DNA of 64,000 nucleotides. Origin: Nereocystis luetkeana. Taxonomy: Eukaryota > Sar > Phaeophyceae > Laminariales > Laminariaceae. The stretch spans positions 2,573,732-2,637,731 of the forward strand of contig JARUPZ010000005.1 of assembly GCA_031213475.1 (NCBI GenBank), written 5' to 3'. A program made the position numbers and the translations under genes. Position 1 is the first letter of the stretch; each line of letters begins with the position of its first letter. This document shows positions 10,455 to 22,400 of the stretch, in pieces. Under the pieces are notes generated by a model that was not told the DNA's origin, did no database searches, and was given only the letters and a program-made list of their open reading frames with translations.

Positions 10455-10735
10455 AATCCCTGCCAGTACTCCACCGTCTAGACCTTGCAGGGCAGATAAT
10501 CTGTATGATCTGTATGGTTTGTATAATCTAGCTCGTGTTGCCGGGTAGGAGTCGTATAGCATGCATTGACTATCACATGCTTCCTGGGTTGGGTATGTAC
10601 TACGCAGAGCACAATCTCCTACAACGCCAGGCGAGGAAGTAGATCATCTACCATATTAGATAGATAGATAGATAGATAGATAGATATATAGATAGATCGT
10701 GAGCTGCCCGAGGTGTGAGCATGTTCCACCTTGAA
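10455..10735 (-). repeat. Repeat family E, copy 3 (reverse)
   Basis: CTTGCAGGGCAGATAATCTG, AATCTAGCTCGTGTTGCCGG and CACATGCTTCCTGGGTTGG are the reverse complements of family landmarks. An (AGAT)n run lies at 10655-10700 and the end is GCCCGAGGTGTGAG. Confidence 0.7.
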
Positions 10736-11229
10736 GGTCCGGCCGCCAGGTACTTGTGTAACTGGTAATTTGTACATGATTCAAAACTATCTATCATAAT
10801 TCATAGACCGCTCTAAAACCTACACATCCCTGAGCACCTGCAATCGAAGTATCGCACCAAGCAAAAAATGTATTTCGACGGAAGTTTCGATCTCAGCTCA
10901 GCTATTTCTGTTTTCGTATTGTTCAAAATATGCTGTGTCTAATCGGGGTGTTTAATGAGGCATCCGCAACGAAACATAAATACATACCGGTAGGTACGAC
11001 TCTGGACGGAGTGGAAGGGCTGTTCAGGTATAAGTATGGAGATATGTCCAAGGTTCCTTGGGTTTCCCTCAATCGTATTAATAGTAGGTGTGTGGCTTCG
11101 ATGGCGTTACTGTAAGCAGTGCTGTACCAATGATGCGATCCCACCCTAGATAGCCCAGTCGTCGCGTGTACTACTCTCCTGTAGTTCATACTTCTGCTGT
11201 TAGTCTACTCTGGGCTCTCTCGAAGCATG

Positions 11230-11800
11230 TCTTCACGTCGGACAGACCAGGTCAGATATATCAGATAGATAGGTGGGTCGGACATTCGACTTTATTTGCA
11301 AAAATCAAAATAAAAAAGGATTCAATTGTTGAGAGCGCCTTGCAGCGTGGGTGGGCACAATTCGATGCGAGTCGACGAGGGAAGAAAGGGCTGAAATCTT
11401 CTCGCGATAAGAATGAAGGCACGTACCGTAGCGGGAAGGGGGTAGAAGAGCCTGCTATGTGACCCCGGATCTGTGTCACGAGTTGGAAGGAGAGAGAGAA
11501 GAAGATGTGCGAAGACAATAAATGGGATGAGTATAAAAAAAAATCAGATAGATCAGATCCGATCAGATCCCCACTCGATGCTCTTTCAGGGCAGACGGTC
11601 AGTATGATCTGTGTGACCGAGCTCATGCTGCCGGGTGGGGGCCGTATAGTCGGCATGATTTACTGTTGGGCATATTTGCTGGACTGGGTCTGTACGTGTG
11701 CAGACCCTGCACAGCATCTCGTAACGGCAGGTTATGCTCTAGATGATCTATATGTAGATGATCCATGTGTAGATGATCTATCTGATGTGTTTTGATCTTT
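11230..11800 (-). repeat. Repeat family E, copy 4, interrupted by family F
   Basis: One end, CACGTCGGACAGACCAGGTC, is at 11237. Family F occupies about 11285-11545, after which AGATAGATCAGATCCGATCA resumes the E body through CATGCTGCCGGGTGGGGGC to GATGATCTATCTGATGTG. Confidence 0.6.
11285..11545 (+). repeat. Family F, copy 1 (nested in E)
   Basis: Landmarks in order: CGATGCGAGTCGACGAGGGA, TTCTCGCGATAAGAATGAAG, GTAGAAGAGCCTGCTATGTG, ACCCCGGATCTGTGTCACGA and GGAGAGAGAGAAGAAG. No inverted ends seen. Confidence 0.7.
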
Positions 11801-11844
11801 TTATTTTATCCGAGGGTGTGTTTAGTGGGGAATATACGCTGGAG

Positions 11845-12050
11845 AGCACCCGGGTACCTGCCTGAGTATAGCCACAACACGTACCCTATTAATCGTTTGA
11901 CCACAACACCTACCCGACTATGACCATAACACCTACCCGAGTTTGACAATATCACCTACCCGAGTATGACCTTAACATCTACCCGAGTGTGACCATATCA
12001 CCTACCCGAGTATGACCATGCCAACCAAGCTTGGTACCCGGGTACCCCAG
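11845..12050 (+). repeat. ~24 bp minisatellite between inverted GGTACCCGGGTACC motifs
   Basis: About seven units related to ACACCTACCCGAGTATGACC. The left flank has CACCCGGGTACCTGCC and the right flank has TTGGTACCCGGGTACCCC, so the array is bracketed by near-palindromes. Confidence 0.75.
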
Positions 12051-12064
12051 AGTATGTAACCTAC

Positions 12065-12310
12065 TAAACACACAATGTTTCACACCTCGGACAGATCATG
12101 ATCTATCTGATCTATCTATAAGTAATTTAGAAGCCCACCTGCCGTTGTGAGAGGTTGTTCAGGATCTATCTGTACGGTGCAGGTCCAACCCAGATTATAC
12201 GGCTCGCACCCGGCAGCATGGGCTGGGACATACAAATCATAATTAATCTTCACTGAAATGTCTACTGTACATCATCAAGTGGGAATGACCTGTTCGAGGT
12301 GTACCATATA
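12065..12310 (+). repeat. Repeat family E, copy 5
   Basis: TTTCACACCTCGGACAGATC at the left and TGACCTGTTCGAGGTGTACC at the right form the family's terminal inverted repeats. GCACCCGGCAGCATGGGCTG is the internal landmark. Confidence 0.75.
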
Positions 12311-12356
12311 TATATATACATATATATAATATGTTTCCGATGCATGAATAGCCGGC

Positions 12357-12425
12357 GTCCCGGGTGGCTTGGTAGGTGGTCCGCGTGCCTATCAAGATCA
12401 ACTTCGTGGGTTCAAGTCCCACCGA
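12357..12425 (+). repeat. tRNA-derived (SINE-like) sequence
   Basis: Contains an A-box-like TGGCTTGGTAGG (12365-12376) and a B-box GGTTCAAGTCC (12409-12419) inside a perfect five-pair T arm (GTGGG / CCCAC). The 5' and 3' ends do not pair into an acceptor stem, so this is a tRNA pseudogene or SINE head rather than a working tRNA. Confidence 0.45.
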
Positions 12426-12474
12426 GTGCATGCTCGTAAGGGCTTTTTCTTGCATGAAATAAATTGATTAGCGG

Positions 12475-12680
12475 AAGGCGCGTGAGCGTGAGTTAGCTAC
12501 ATTCGATGGAAATCGACGAGCAGTGGGAATGCTGAACCCTACCAGGTATGCGCGTCAAAAAATAAAGGCACGTACCGGGGGGGAGAAGGGTAGACACCTG
12601 TGACCACGGCTTGTCCAGGAGATCGTCGAAGGTAAAACCTCCTACGAGTTACCCTGGAGAGTGAAAGTGATGATTAAAAG
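12475..12680 (+). repeat. Family F-related repeat, copy a
   Basis: Shares with 14475-14700 the series ATCGACGAGCAGTGGGAA, AGACACCTGTGACCACGGC, GGTAAAACCTCC and a following ACGAGTT. Related to family F through the TCGACGAG and AAGGCACGTACC blocks. Confidence 0.6.
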
Positions 12681-13329
12681 TAAAAATTAAAAGAAAAGGA
12701 AAGAATCCGACTGGCCTGTTGGATCGAAAATCTCAGTTTTCTCCACTGTCTGGTCCAGTTGGAAATCACATTCGAAAAATCTTGGATTGGAAAGGCGCTT
12801 TTTCAACTGCATAAGAAAGCCAGTTCTAGTCTCCAATCGGAAATCGTCTTTTTCTGTCTATGTTTCCGACTGCATGAGGACTGGCCTTAGTCCGTGCCCT
12901 CCCCCTCCATTTTGGGTGAGTGGGAGTAAAGCAGTTCAGTTGCTGTTGTCGTTGTTACTGTTGTTGCTGATACTGTGTACCCTGGTATGTATATTATGTT
13001 AATGCTCTGCTACTGTCGAAGTGACCCGTGCTTCGTACGTCGCCCATACTTTGACTACTCCGTAGGAAAGCCTTGTATAATATATATACATACTTCACAT
13101 ATTGATGTATACATTGTTCGTATCTAGCCAACGTGGCCTCAATCGCACTATTGCTGCAGCTTTTGTTGCGCCAATTTTTAAGCCATTCCACCCTCCCCAA
13201 TCTTGTCCGTTGCCCGCTGAAGGTGTTGCTGGACATGTCGCGATGACACGAACGAGACAGGGGTAACAACTGGGTAGTAGACCAGAGGGGTACAGGGGCG
13301 GGGGCACAGGCGGGGAGTAGAGCTAGAGG

Positions 13330-13490
13330 GAGAGGGGGGGGGGGGGGGGGGTACTCGATAGGAGATATGTACTCGATGTCATGCATGGCCGTACGGGGGC
13401 GGGGGCGGGGGGCTTCTCGTTTTGTTATTTGCCTCAGTCTTTTGACCATTGACCACGCATCCCTTCCGAGACGGAGAGCCAGAGGGAGGG
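13330..13490 (+). repeat. Repeat family A, copy 4
   Basis: G run, GTACTCGATAGGAGATATGT, TCATGCATGGCCGTAC, then TTTTGACCATTGACCACGCA. The same TTGACCACGCATCCCTT variant appears in copy 7 at 27010. Confidence 0.65.
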
Positions 13491-14164
13491 GAGGGGGGGG
13501 GGGGGTAGAGTAAATAACTGTAGGGCGAGGGTGTTCCCCTTTCTCCGCTTCCTGCGCAGCGGGAATTATATTCCGTCGAAAACAGCGGTGTAGCGTTAAG
13601 GTGGAAACACTGAAGAAACCGTCCGTATCGTCTAACCGGGTGCTGACGTTTGGCTATTTTGACTAACTTGCGCCCCTGAACGGGACACTGAATTGACTCA
13701 CGGACCGACGTCCGTTGATTGGGCAATACGCACCGGCCGACACGTAGTAGCATTGTTCTATGGTTTTAACCCGGTAACGGCCGTTCTTCGTTGTTCCATG
13801 GGCATGTCTTTCTCTACATAGTATGCGAAAACTGTGAGATCTTGTAGACCGCTGTAAGCACGGAACCCCGAAGTACGCGCGATCGAAGTACCACACACAC
13901 CTTGCCATTATGAGCTTCGAGGAATTTTTCGATATCACAGCTCTGACATATATTGGTATATGCGAAGTATACGCATTTTTTCAAATATACCGAGACGTGA
14001 ATTTGGGCCTCGAGCCCTCCTATTCTATCCGCTTAGGTTATGGTCGCCGGGCGTCTTTTCGGCTGGATTTTCTACTAGTTGCTATCGTACTGTAAGATTT
14101 TATTACTCGGTGTTTTTTTTCGGAATGTAGGGTGACTCTGAAGGCTACCGGTAGATTGCCACTC

Positions 14165-14205
14165 TGATGGCGGCTGCGCTAGGGTTCGAACCCCGGTTAG
14201 TACGT
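14165..14205 (+). other. B-box-like tRNA fragment
   Basis: AGGGTTCGAACCCCGGTT resembles a tRNA T arm with a B box. I found no matching A box or acceptor stem upstream, so it is at most a fragment. Confidence 0.25.
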
Positions 14206-14214
14206 TTAGCACAT

Positions 14215-14445
14215 GTTTTTTTCCAGGGCTGTTTTTTCCAGGGCTGTTAGCGGCTCATGATCCGACCCCCGGATCGGGTTTAGGAGGTCTTTAAAAACGC
14301 ACGGGTCGGGTCGGGTCGGGTTAGGAGGTATTCGAAAGCCCATGGGTCGGATCGAGTCCGGTCGGGTCGGATTAGATGACCCCATCGGGCCAGACCCGCG
14401 AGTTTGTTCCACCCGACCCGTGAATAGTCCCGTTTTTTTTCGGGG
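14215..14445. repeat. Element H, copy 1 (GGGTC/GACCC fold-back)
   Basis: Starts CCAGGGCTGTTAGCGGC, is filled with GGGTCGGGTCGGGTTAGGAG-type repeats, then switches to GACCC-type sequence and ends ACCCGTGAATAGTCCC. It has the same plan as 20600-20820, so this is a family with complementary halves. Confidence 0.7.
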
Positions 14446-14474
14446 TCTTCCTCTGTCGCCGAATGTGCGAGGAC

Positions 14475-14700
14475 GCGCTTCGTTACATTTCGACGAGCAT
14501 CGACGAGCAGTGGGAACGCTGAGAACTCTTTGTGCGATGAAGATGAAGGCAAGCACTGGGGTGTTTGGAGGGAAGACACCTGTGACCACGGCTACTGCCA
14601 CAGCCTAGACGGCCACTGCGGGTAAAACCTCCCCCGACATACGTACTGCGCACGAGTTGGGCTGGACAGTAACATTGATGAGTATACACCTAATTTGCCA
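14475..14700 (+). repeat. Family F-related repeat, copy b
   Basis: ATCGACGAGCAGTGGGAACG, AGACACCTGTGACCACGGCT and GGTAAAACCTCCC in the same order as copy a at 12475. Confidence 0.6.
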
Positions 14701-14734
14701 GGAGAGACGACCCAACTATTAATAGCAAAACCCC

Positions 14735-14818
14735 CCTGTACCGAAATACGAAGACGGTTTGTATATTCATATTTGATCCAAAAGGTATTTATTGTTCGGG
14801 ACAGAGAGATACGCACGT
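14735..14818. repeat. Family J MITE
   Basis: CCTGTACCGAAATACGAAGA on the left and TTATTGTTCGGGACAGAG on the right. Arms are roughly complementary, as in the copies at 24675 and 49230. Confidence 0.6.
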
Positions 14819-15599
14819 AGTAAGCAGTTTTTTTTTCATTGCCGTTCGGTTTGTCGTGTTAATAGTAACTCGCGTTGTCATACATAATCGTTTGCGTGAG
14901 ATTGTCAAGCAGGGAAAGTGCCGTGAGGGGAAGGGGGTACGTGCCTCATAGAATGCCGTCGCGGCCCTCTGTGGCTTTTCCTCGATCGCCTTTTGGGAAC
15001 TTGCGAGGTGCTTCCACTATTATACAAAATTAGTGTCGTCCGTTCCTCGGATGGAGCTGAACAGGAGGAGTGTGAAGCTATTTTTTTGTTTCAATCTTCG
15101 TTCCAAGCTTCAGTTTTGCTGCTGTGGCTCGAGTACCTAGAGGTCGGACGCCCAACATCTGTTGTCTGTCCCCCCCCCCCCCCCCCCCCCTCCCCTCCCC
15201 CTAGCATGACGGTAGGCCGGGCCTCCTCTTCCTCTTCCTGCGTTATCGTGTTGCTGAAGCGCTGCCCTTAAATATTGTGAAAATGTCTTATCGCTCCATT
15301 ATGCGCCGACCCTATCTTTTTGTAAAACAAGTATACGAATATGTCGTTCTGGCTCCTTTGTTCTTGCCTATATAAAAACACATACGATGTTCTCGCCCCG
15401 TTTTCACGCGGCTCGGGGGAAAATGTCCCACCCGGCGCTGCATGGCGAGCGATGCAGCACGTGTATGTACAGTAAGTAGTACCGGTCGGTATGTTCGGCC
15501 CAGATCGAAAAATATTAAAAAAAAAACTGGTACGAGCAACATAAGGGGTCGACGCCGTTCGGAGCAGACGTAACACAAGGAGAGAGAGGTGCTATTGAA

Positions 15600-15870
15600 G
15601 CCCACACGTCGGATAGATCCTGATCTATCTATCTATCTATATATCTATCTATCTTCTGTAGATAATCTATTAATAGATTATTTAGATTCCAATCCAACGT
15701 GAGATAGATGCTGCGCAGGGTCTGTATAGTACAGATCAAACCCTGGACACTCCTAGATCATGCAGGTCATACGGCTCCCACTCGGCAAATATGGGCTAGG
15801 TTATGCAGAGCGGAAATGTATCTGCCCTGAAAGATCTAAGTGAATATCGATGATCTGTCTGACGTTTGGA
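15600..15870 (+). repeat. Repeat family E, copy 6
   Basis: CACACGTCGGATAGATCCTG start, (ATCT)n, GCTGCGCAGGGTCTGTATAG, ACGGCTCCCACTCGGCAAAT and a final GATGATCTGTCTGACG. Confidence 0.7.
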
Positions 15871-16764
15871 CTATTGGACGAACAAGTTACACCATGAACA
15901 CAAAGGCAGCAGACGACGCAGTAAGTGGTCTATCAGTTTCCACAACAACACACGGCGGCGGTCTCACTCGAACAGCACGTCGTATAAACTGCTGCTGTTG
16001 CTGCTTGCTGCTGAAATTGCGCCACGAGGCCAATTGATTAATTATCGAGTGCCGAAAAAAAGCAAAAAACAAACGCAGCACTTGGGGAACAGGACGCCAA
16101 CGCCAACCGTTGGCGCTGCACTATACAGCAGTCAGTAGGAACCGAGCAGCGCACAACACCCTCCGCCCTGTATCCTCCGACGATATGGCAAAACTCGATT
16201 TCTAAGGTTACCAAAAACTTTCGTTTGTCCGTTTCGTTGTTTTCAACTCTTCGCCTCATTATAATTTGGACACAACGGTTACGAATTGCCATTTTTTGTC
16301 TCCGATCGGAAACCGGCTTTTTCAATCCTAGTTTCCGACTGCATAATAAGACAGATTAGAAGTGGCCTTACAACAGCAGTACAACAGCAGTATGATACAG
16401 CCAGCAGTATTAATAGTTCGCGCCTTGACCCTCGTATCTGCGTACATGTATACCATTGCTGGGTACTTACTTCTAACGGGCTTGATACTAACCGTACTCT
16501 CGACGGATACTACCCGTACCTTGGGTACTTACGTCGTTGGGCGTATGGCACTTACTACCAATGGGAATAGTCATTCCCGTTGCTTACTACAAACACGAAG
16601 CACGAAGCACGAGGAGATCGGGGTTTCACAGAGTTTCGGTAGCGTTCCTGGTTCGTGACCTCGGGACACGGGACTGTCATATTTGTTCGTTCATTCGGTC
16701 GGTTTTCGGCTGCGTGTGAAGGTGGCGTGGTCACTGACTGTGGTTCTGCCCTGCAAGGTAGAGT

Positions 16765-19425
16765 ATGGCAACGCCCGTTGCCGTAGATGGCGGCGACTTT
16801 ATTGTCTGCGATCGCTTACGAGGACACAAAGGCCAGGTCCTCTGCGTCGCAGCTCCGGAACCAAAGGTATGATGCTCTGGTATCAGGTAGCGGTGTGATA
16901 CTTCTGACTGCTGTTCTCATGCACGTCTCTGCTCGTATCATAAATCATAAATCGTGAGACACCTCACTCAGCCTCTGCTGTTGCAAGATCGAGACATCCG
17001 TCAAGGCCCAAGGCTCATCTTTGCAAGCTGCGAGTGCCGCGTACTTCGCACGCGCGTGCTCATGAGTGTAAGCATGATTCCGTGGAGGTGGCGGCTATAG
17101 GTCGTATCATGCAATACCAGCGTCAACAGGACGATTGTTTCATTCCGAACACGGTCGAGTTTGAGCTTTTCACAGAAAAAAACATCCACGGGACGAGCCT
17201 AATGGCGTATGTACCGCAGTACATATAATACGGCCAGCGTACCATTCTTGTGGTTGGCGGCTGCAGCAGCAGCAACACCTGTGCCGTACAACTCTGTGCC
17301 TGCTGTGCTTCACTCATGCGACCGACCGATCATGACCCCTATCGTTATAAATGGTTGTAGTTATCGTCTTTGCTCGACCAGTCTCCGTGCTCTGTCCCCT
17401 CGTCTTCCTGCTTGATTTACACAGCCAGCAGTGCGAGTATTGACACCTACACATAGGCTTAAGAATAAAGGAGCAAAACTGTTGGAAATATCGTAGGTAT
17501 TCCGTAGGCTATCACCATATGTATCGATGGTCGGTAGCAATGGCCTTCTCAGCGCCCACTTACAGCTCAGAAGTGGCTATGGTGGGTACCTACTCTGAAG
17601 GCATTACCTACTGGGCTGCGAGGGTAACATATCGTTCGATTACCAAACCCAGGGTAATCTTAGCAACACTCTCCCCCCCCTCTGAACGGCGGGATCTACT
17701 TTGGGGCGTCGGTACCGTATACGGCCGTACGCTGACCTTCCCGCCTCGTTTCGATATCTGGGGAACCAGGGAGATGTGTTGCTAGGGACACACGCGCAAG
17801 CGTTTCTATACAAGAAACGTTGGGAGTGAGATTCGGACCCGTGTCCTCGACGATGCTAAATGTGAAGGTGTTTCCTGCTGAGCTATACGGGTAAAAGACC
17901 GATCGATTACCCAGCTCAGGGTTATCTTTATAACACTCTCCCCCCCTCTAAACGGCGGGATAATCGATCGATCTTTCACCCCGATAGCTCAGTAGGCAGC
18001 ACCTTCACAACCGAAAATAATAACGTTGCTCGACCGACCGCCCGCCACACGCCTCTCGGTCGATCGAGCCGTTCGCTCCGTCGCGACCGTCGACCGTCCG
18101 ATCGCTCGGTGACCTGTTGGCGGCCTTGGACCACCCTTCGTCGGCCACGCCGTCGCTTGGCCAATCGCGTCGACGCTCGCTCGCGCCGTCGCCCTTGTAG
18201 ATCATAAGAACGCCAGGCTCACGTTTTTGGGTCGTTATTTATATATGGCACAAGTATGGTACGGGTATGGTACGCAAAAGAAATTTGGACAAGGAAATCG
18301 TGCTCAACGGCGAGCGCTACTCTTAATCGGACTGTACCCCAGCAAATAGCTTATTATATACCAGGTAACCTTAGAAAAATTAGGGAAATATATAGTTTTT
18401 TTGTGTGTACCGTAGATCCTATTAACTATAGTCCCCCGTAATACTGTAGGTCATGCCGGTGCATTGTATGTGCACGTGACCACCAAGTGGAAATCGGCTA
18501 TTGGTCTCGATGTGCGAAGACCTCGGCCCAGATGAGGCGTTTACTGTCGGCGGGCTCACACCACGGTACTGTATTTGCTGTTCTATGCTGCTGTCAAATT
18601 GGTAGCCGAAGAATATGAACGATAGAGCGCCTACCTCTTTCTAGCACAACAAACAACATATTATTCTCGAAACGGTTCCCGATCTCCGAATAACATTGTC
18701 TGTGTAGGCTGGAGCGGCGGTGGTTGCCACAGGCGCAGAGGATAGCACGGTTCGGCTGTGGGACCTGCGAGGCGGAGACGGGGCGGCAGCGGCGAGATCG
18801 TCGCGCGTGGCGCATTGCCTGTGCCGGTGTTTCGGCGGAGAGGCCGTGACGAGCGTCGTGTTCGGCGCCGGGGGCGCGAGCCGTCTGTTTTGCTCTGCTG
18901 GCGGCAAGGTACAACATGCATACGTTTGTTGAGATTCACCCCTGTCGGGTTTCCCCCCCCTCCTCCCTCAGGAATTAGTAATGTACTTGGAAGTATCCCT
19001 CACGAGGCCATGTAAAACCCTCAATAAGCCCGATTGGAGTGTCTGTCATATCTACGCAGCTTGCAAAGATGAGTTTCGACGAAATCCTCCATATCACAGC
19101 TGGCGTTTTTCTGGCGTTTCATTTTTTGATCAACTGACCGGGGAAATAATATCCATGTTTTAGTTATATCATATTCCAAAATATTGCTTATACTCCCGGT
19201 CAGAGTGAACTATCTGTACGCTTTCTGTCCACAAGTCGGACAGATCAGATCACATCAGATCAGATCAGATCAGGTCAGATCCCCTTTTCATGACCCTCTA
19301 ATAACCGTTCTAGGACTGCAGTTCCGTTTAGGGGACAAAACACTCTAGTTTAATTGACTGCCCCTATAACGGGACTGCGTCCCTAAAAGGGGTAATACAT
19401 TTTTTTCTCGCAGATGTATCGCGGC

Positions 19426-19457
<32 letters not shown>

Positions 19458-22400
19458 CATACGTATATTTCTGTGCCATATATAGATCGTGTCTACCGAG
19501 TGGGGTATGTATTCGGTAGACGCACGTAGCACCCCATTTTTCTGAGGCTCCTCACTTGGCCTTAAGGAGTTCAATTACCTTGCCCAAAAGCTGATTTTGA
19601 GAAACGCTAAAAGGTGCAGCCCGTAGAACAATCCCAAAGTCTACGTACAAGACGCACATCAGGGATCAAGGTTGTAAAACACGAATGGCACTCCAACGAT
19701 ATTGGTTGAGGATCCCGGCCAGTCGGAAATGTTTTGGCACGAGTCCCGGATGGGATCTGTATGACACAGAGAACGTCGAATGAATGTATGAGAGATCCAG
19801 ATTGTCTATTGTGGATAATGACCTGTCTGCGCTTTCTTCTTTGCTAGCCGCGACAAAAGAGTGCGTGTGCATTCGTTCATACGTATGCCCATCGATGGTG
19901 CGTTCCCTGCCATGCCATGCGGCTTGTTGCGGTTGATAGTTAACCGGTATCGAGGTATCCTGTTCTCCACCAGCAAACCTGGTGAATCGCAAACACCAAC
20001 AAGCCTGTTCAAATGGCTCTACATACAATATGTAACCAGGTATTTAGTTACTTCACTCGTTCAGACTATTTTTTATACTCGAGGAAGATAGGATGGTCAA
20101 CCGTCGACGCAGTGTGCACTGCTATTTGAAGGATTTTCGGTGTTACATGTTTTTCGTCCGCTCGCCCCCCTCCCAAAAAATACATACGGGTGAACCAGAT
20201 ACCGCACCGATTTATATAGCGAGCACCTCCGAGCAATGTTCTCAGTAGGGACTGCCCTTTTCAACTCAAAGCATGTTGACCCTGATGGAAACCCACCCTT
20301 CAACTGAGGAGGTACACCGAAATGCTATCGCCCTACCCTTATCGCCGCACGAGTCAAGCGGTTTAGTTCGTTTGCCTCACGCGTCCATGCCGTACGAATG
20401 ACTTGACCAGAAAACGTGTCGGAAAAAAAGAGGCGTGCAGCAAAGCAGGAAGTACGCACAGCTCCTTGTATCGCAGTTCAGAGAATGCCCCCTATACCGT
20501 GCTACGGCTGCACTTGAGACAGTGTCCCCCGTATACCCCTTCGGGCGGCCTCGCTTTGCCCACGCTGAAACTCGTCATACGTTTTCGACACGTTTTTTTC
20601 AGGGCTAATCACGGGCCATGACCAGACCCGCGGGTCGGGTCAGGAGGTCTTCAACATCTCACGGATCGGGTTGGGTCGGGTCGGGTCGAGTCGGGTCGGG
20701 TTGGGTCGGGTTAGGAGGTCTCCGAAGCTCACGCGTCGGGTCGGCGTCGGGTTGGGTGACCCGACCCGACCCGGCGCGACCCGACCCGACCCGACCCGTG
20801 AACAGCCCTGCTTTCTTTCCCCTCTATAGAGTCCCAGAAGGGCTTGATAATCGTTTTTTGTTTCTTGTACGGACATCCCACCCAATGCCTGAACAGGTTC
20901 TGGAATTCGACCTTCGCGCCGGAAACTGCGGACTTCTGGTGACCAGCCCTACCGCGGTTCTTGACGATGGCGCGGTGAGGCGCTCCGAGGGTACACATAG
21001 AGGCAGGGCGTATTAAATGGTAGAGATGTTTCCCATCATGGCGCTTTTGTTTTGTCAAAAACATAAAAAACGCCCACCTTCAATAATTCAACAATTCCAA
21101 GTATTTTGTGCCCGAGACGGGATTTTGCGGTTTCGAAGGGATTTGACATTTTCTGGAGATCTGTGCTCAAAGCGAGCGGTACAGACATACCGCGGTTTTT
21201 TTTGTACAAGATAGTGTTCCATTAGCATGGCTTTAGAGGGGTTAATAATTTTGGGCCCGCCTAAGGGTGGAGGCCAAAAATGATGATTACCCGTTTAGCA
21301 CTGCAGTCCCGTTGCGGGGATAATATACTTGGAATTGGAGTCAGACTCACGTGTACTTCGAAGTATATGTGTATGTACGGTGCAATTTCTACGAGAGTCG
21401 ACGAGGGAAGAAAGGGGCTGAAGTCTTCCCCGCGATAAAAATGCCTTCCAAGGCAAGAAGCGTGGTGAGGAGGAGGAGGGGGGGGGGGGAGGTAAGCGTG
21501 CTACATTGTCGACCCCGGATCTGAGTTGTGACTGCCGGAGTAGGAGGGAGAGAGAACAGAGAGGCGAAGAATAAATGGGAAGAGAAAAAAAACGTACAAA
21601 AATAGTTAGTAAAAGGGTTACCATTTTTAGGACTGCAGGCCCGTTGTCAAGAAATACTATTTGTTATTAGAGTGGGTTGCCCCTAGCCCTTGTGGGACGT
21701 CTCTTATGGGGACCAAAATAGTTACTACACGGAGGGGGGGGCTACCGAGCTTCTACGGTACGTGTCGTGAAATGCGCAGCATGTGCAGTATCATCATCAT
21801 CATCATCATCATCATCATGCTGTCCGTGTGTCGTACAGAGGAGTTGAACTTTGCACACCTCGGAAAGATCTACTACACCTTTGAGGGCAGATCAGTTCCT
21901 TGATCTGTACGATCTGTAGCTCATGTTGCCGGGTTGGGAGCCGTATAGCCTGTATGATCTATCTAGAACATGCTTCCCGGGGTTGGTTCTATATAGGTAC
22001 ACACATCCTGCACAGCATCTTGTACCGGCAGCTTAGGTTCTAGATGGTCCATCTGTAGATGATCTATCTGTAGATGATCTATGTGTCCGACGTGTCGGAC
22101 TGTGTCACCATGACATAGAAACCGACCGCATCGCGATGATTTCGGGCTGCAGTCCCGTTTTGGGGATAAACTACTTCGAATTTGAATGGGTTTTCCGTAA
22201 AACGAGACAGGAGTTCTACAAGGGTTAACACCCTGATCCTGCGCCGACCTCATCCCACCCAGATCTAACGCAGGTCCTCCAAATTGACCATGGGTGGTAT
22301 AAATAGCAACGTAAACAACCCGTACATCTCAGACTAGAATAAAAAAGTCAAAGCAGTGTGCGTATATACGTGTGTACATATCTATACCTGGTATGATATA

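Larger units (their letters stand above)
9755..16764. other. Intergenic interval between MECR and WDR53
   Basis: About 7 kb with no exon I can support. It holds a (GTT)n tract, E copies at 10455, 11230 and 12065, F and F-like copies, a 24 bp minisatellite, an A copy, a tRNA-like B-box sequence, the H element, a J copy, a poly-C tract at 15170-15200 and another E copy. 10000-10450, 12690-13290, 13500-14150, 14820-15170 and 15880-16764 show nothing recognisable. Confidence 0.6.

Noticed and set aside
12357-12425. Functional tRNA gene
   Set aside because: T arm and internal promoter boxes are good, but the acceptor strands do not pair.
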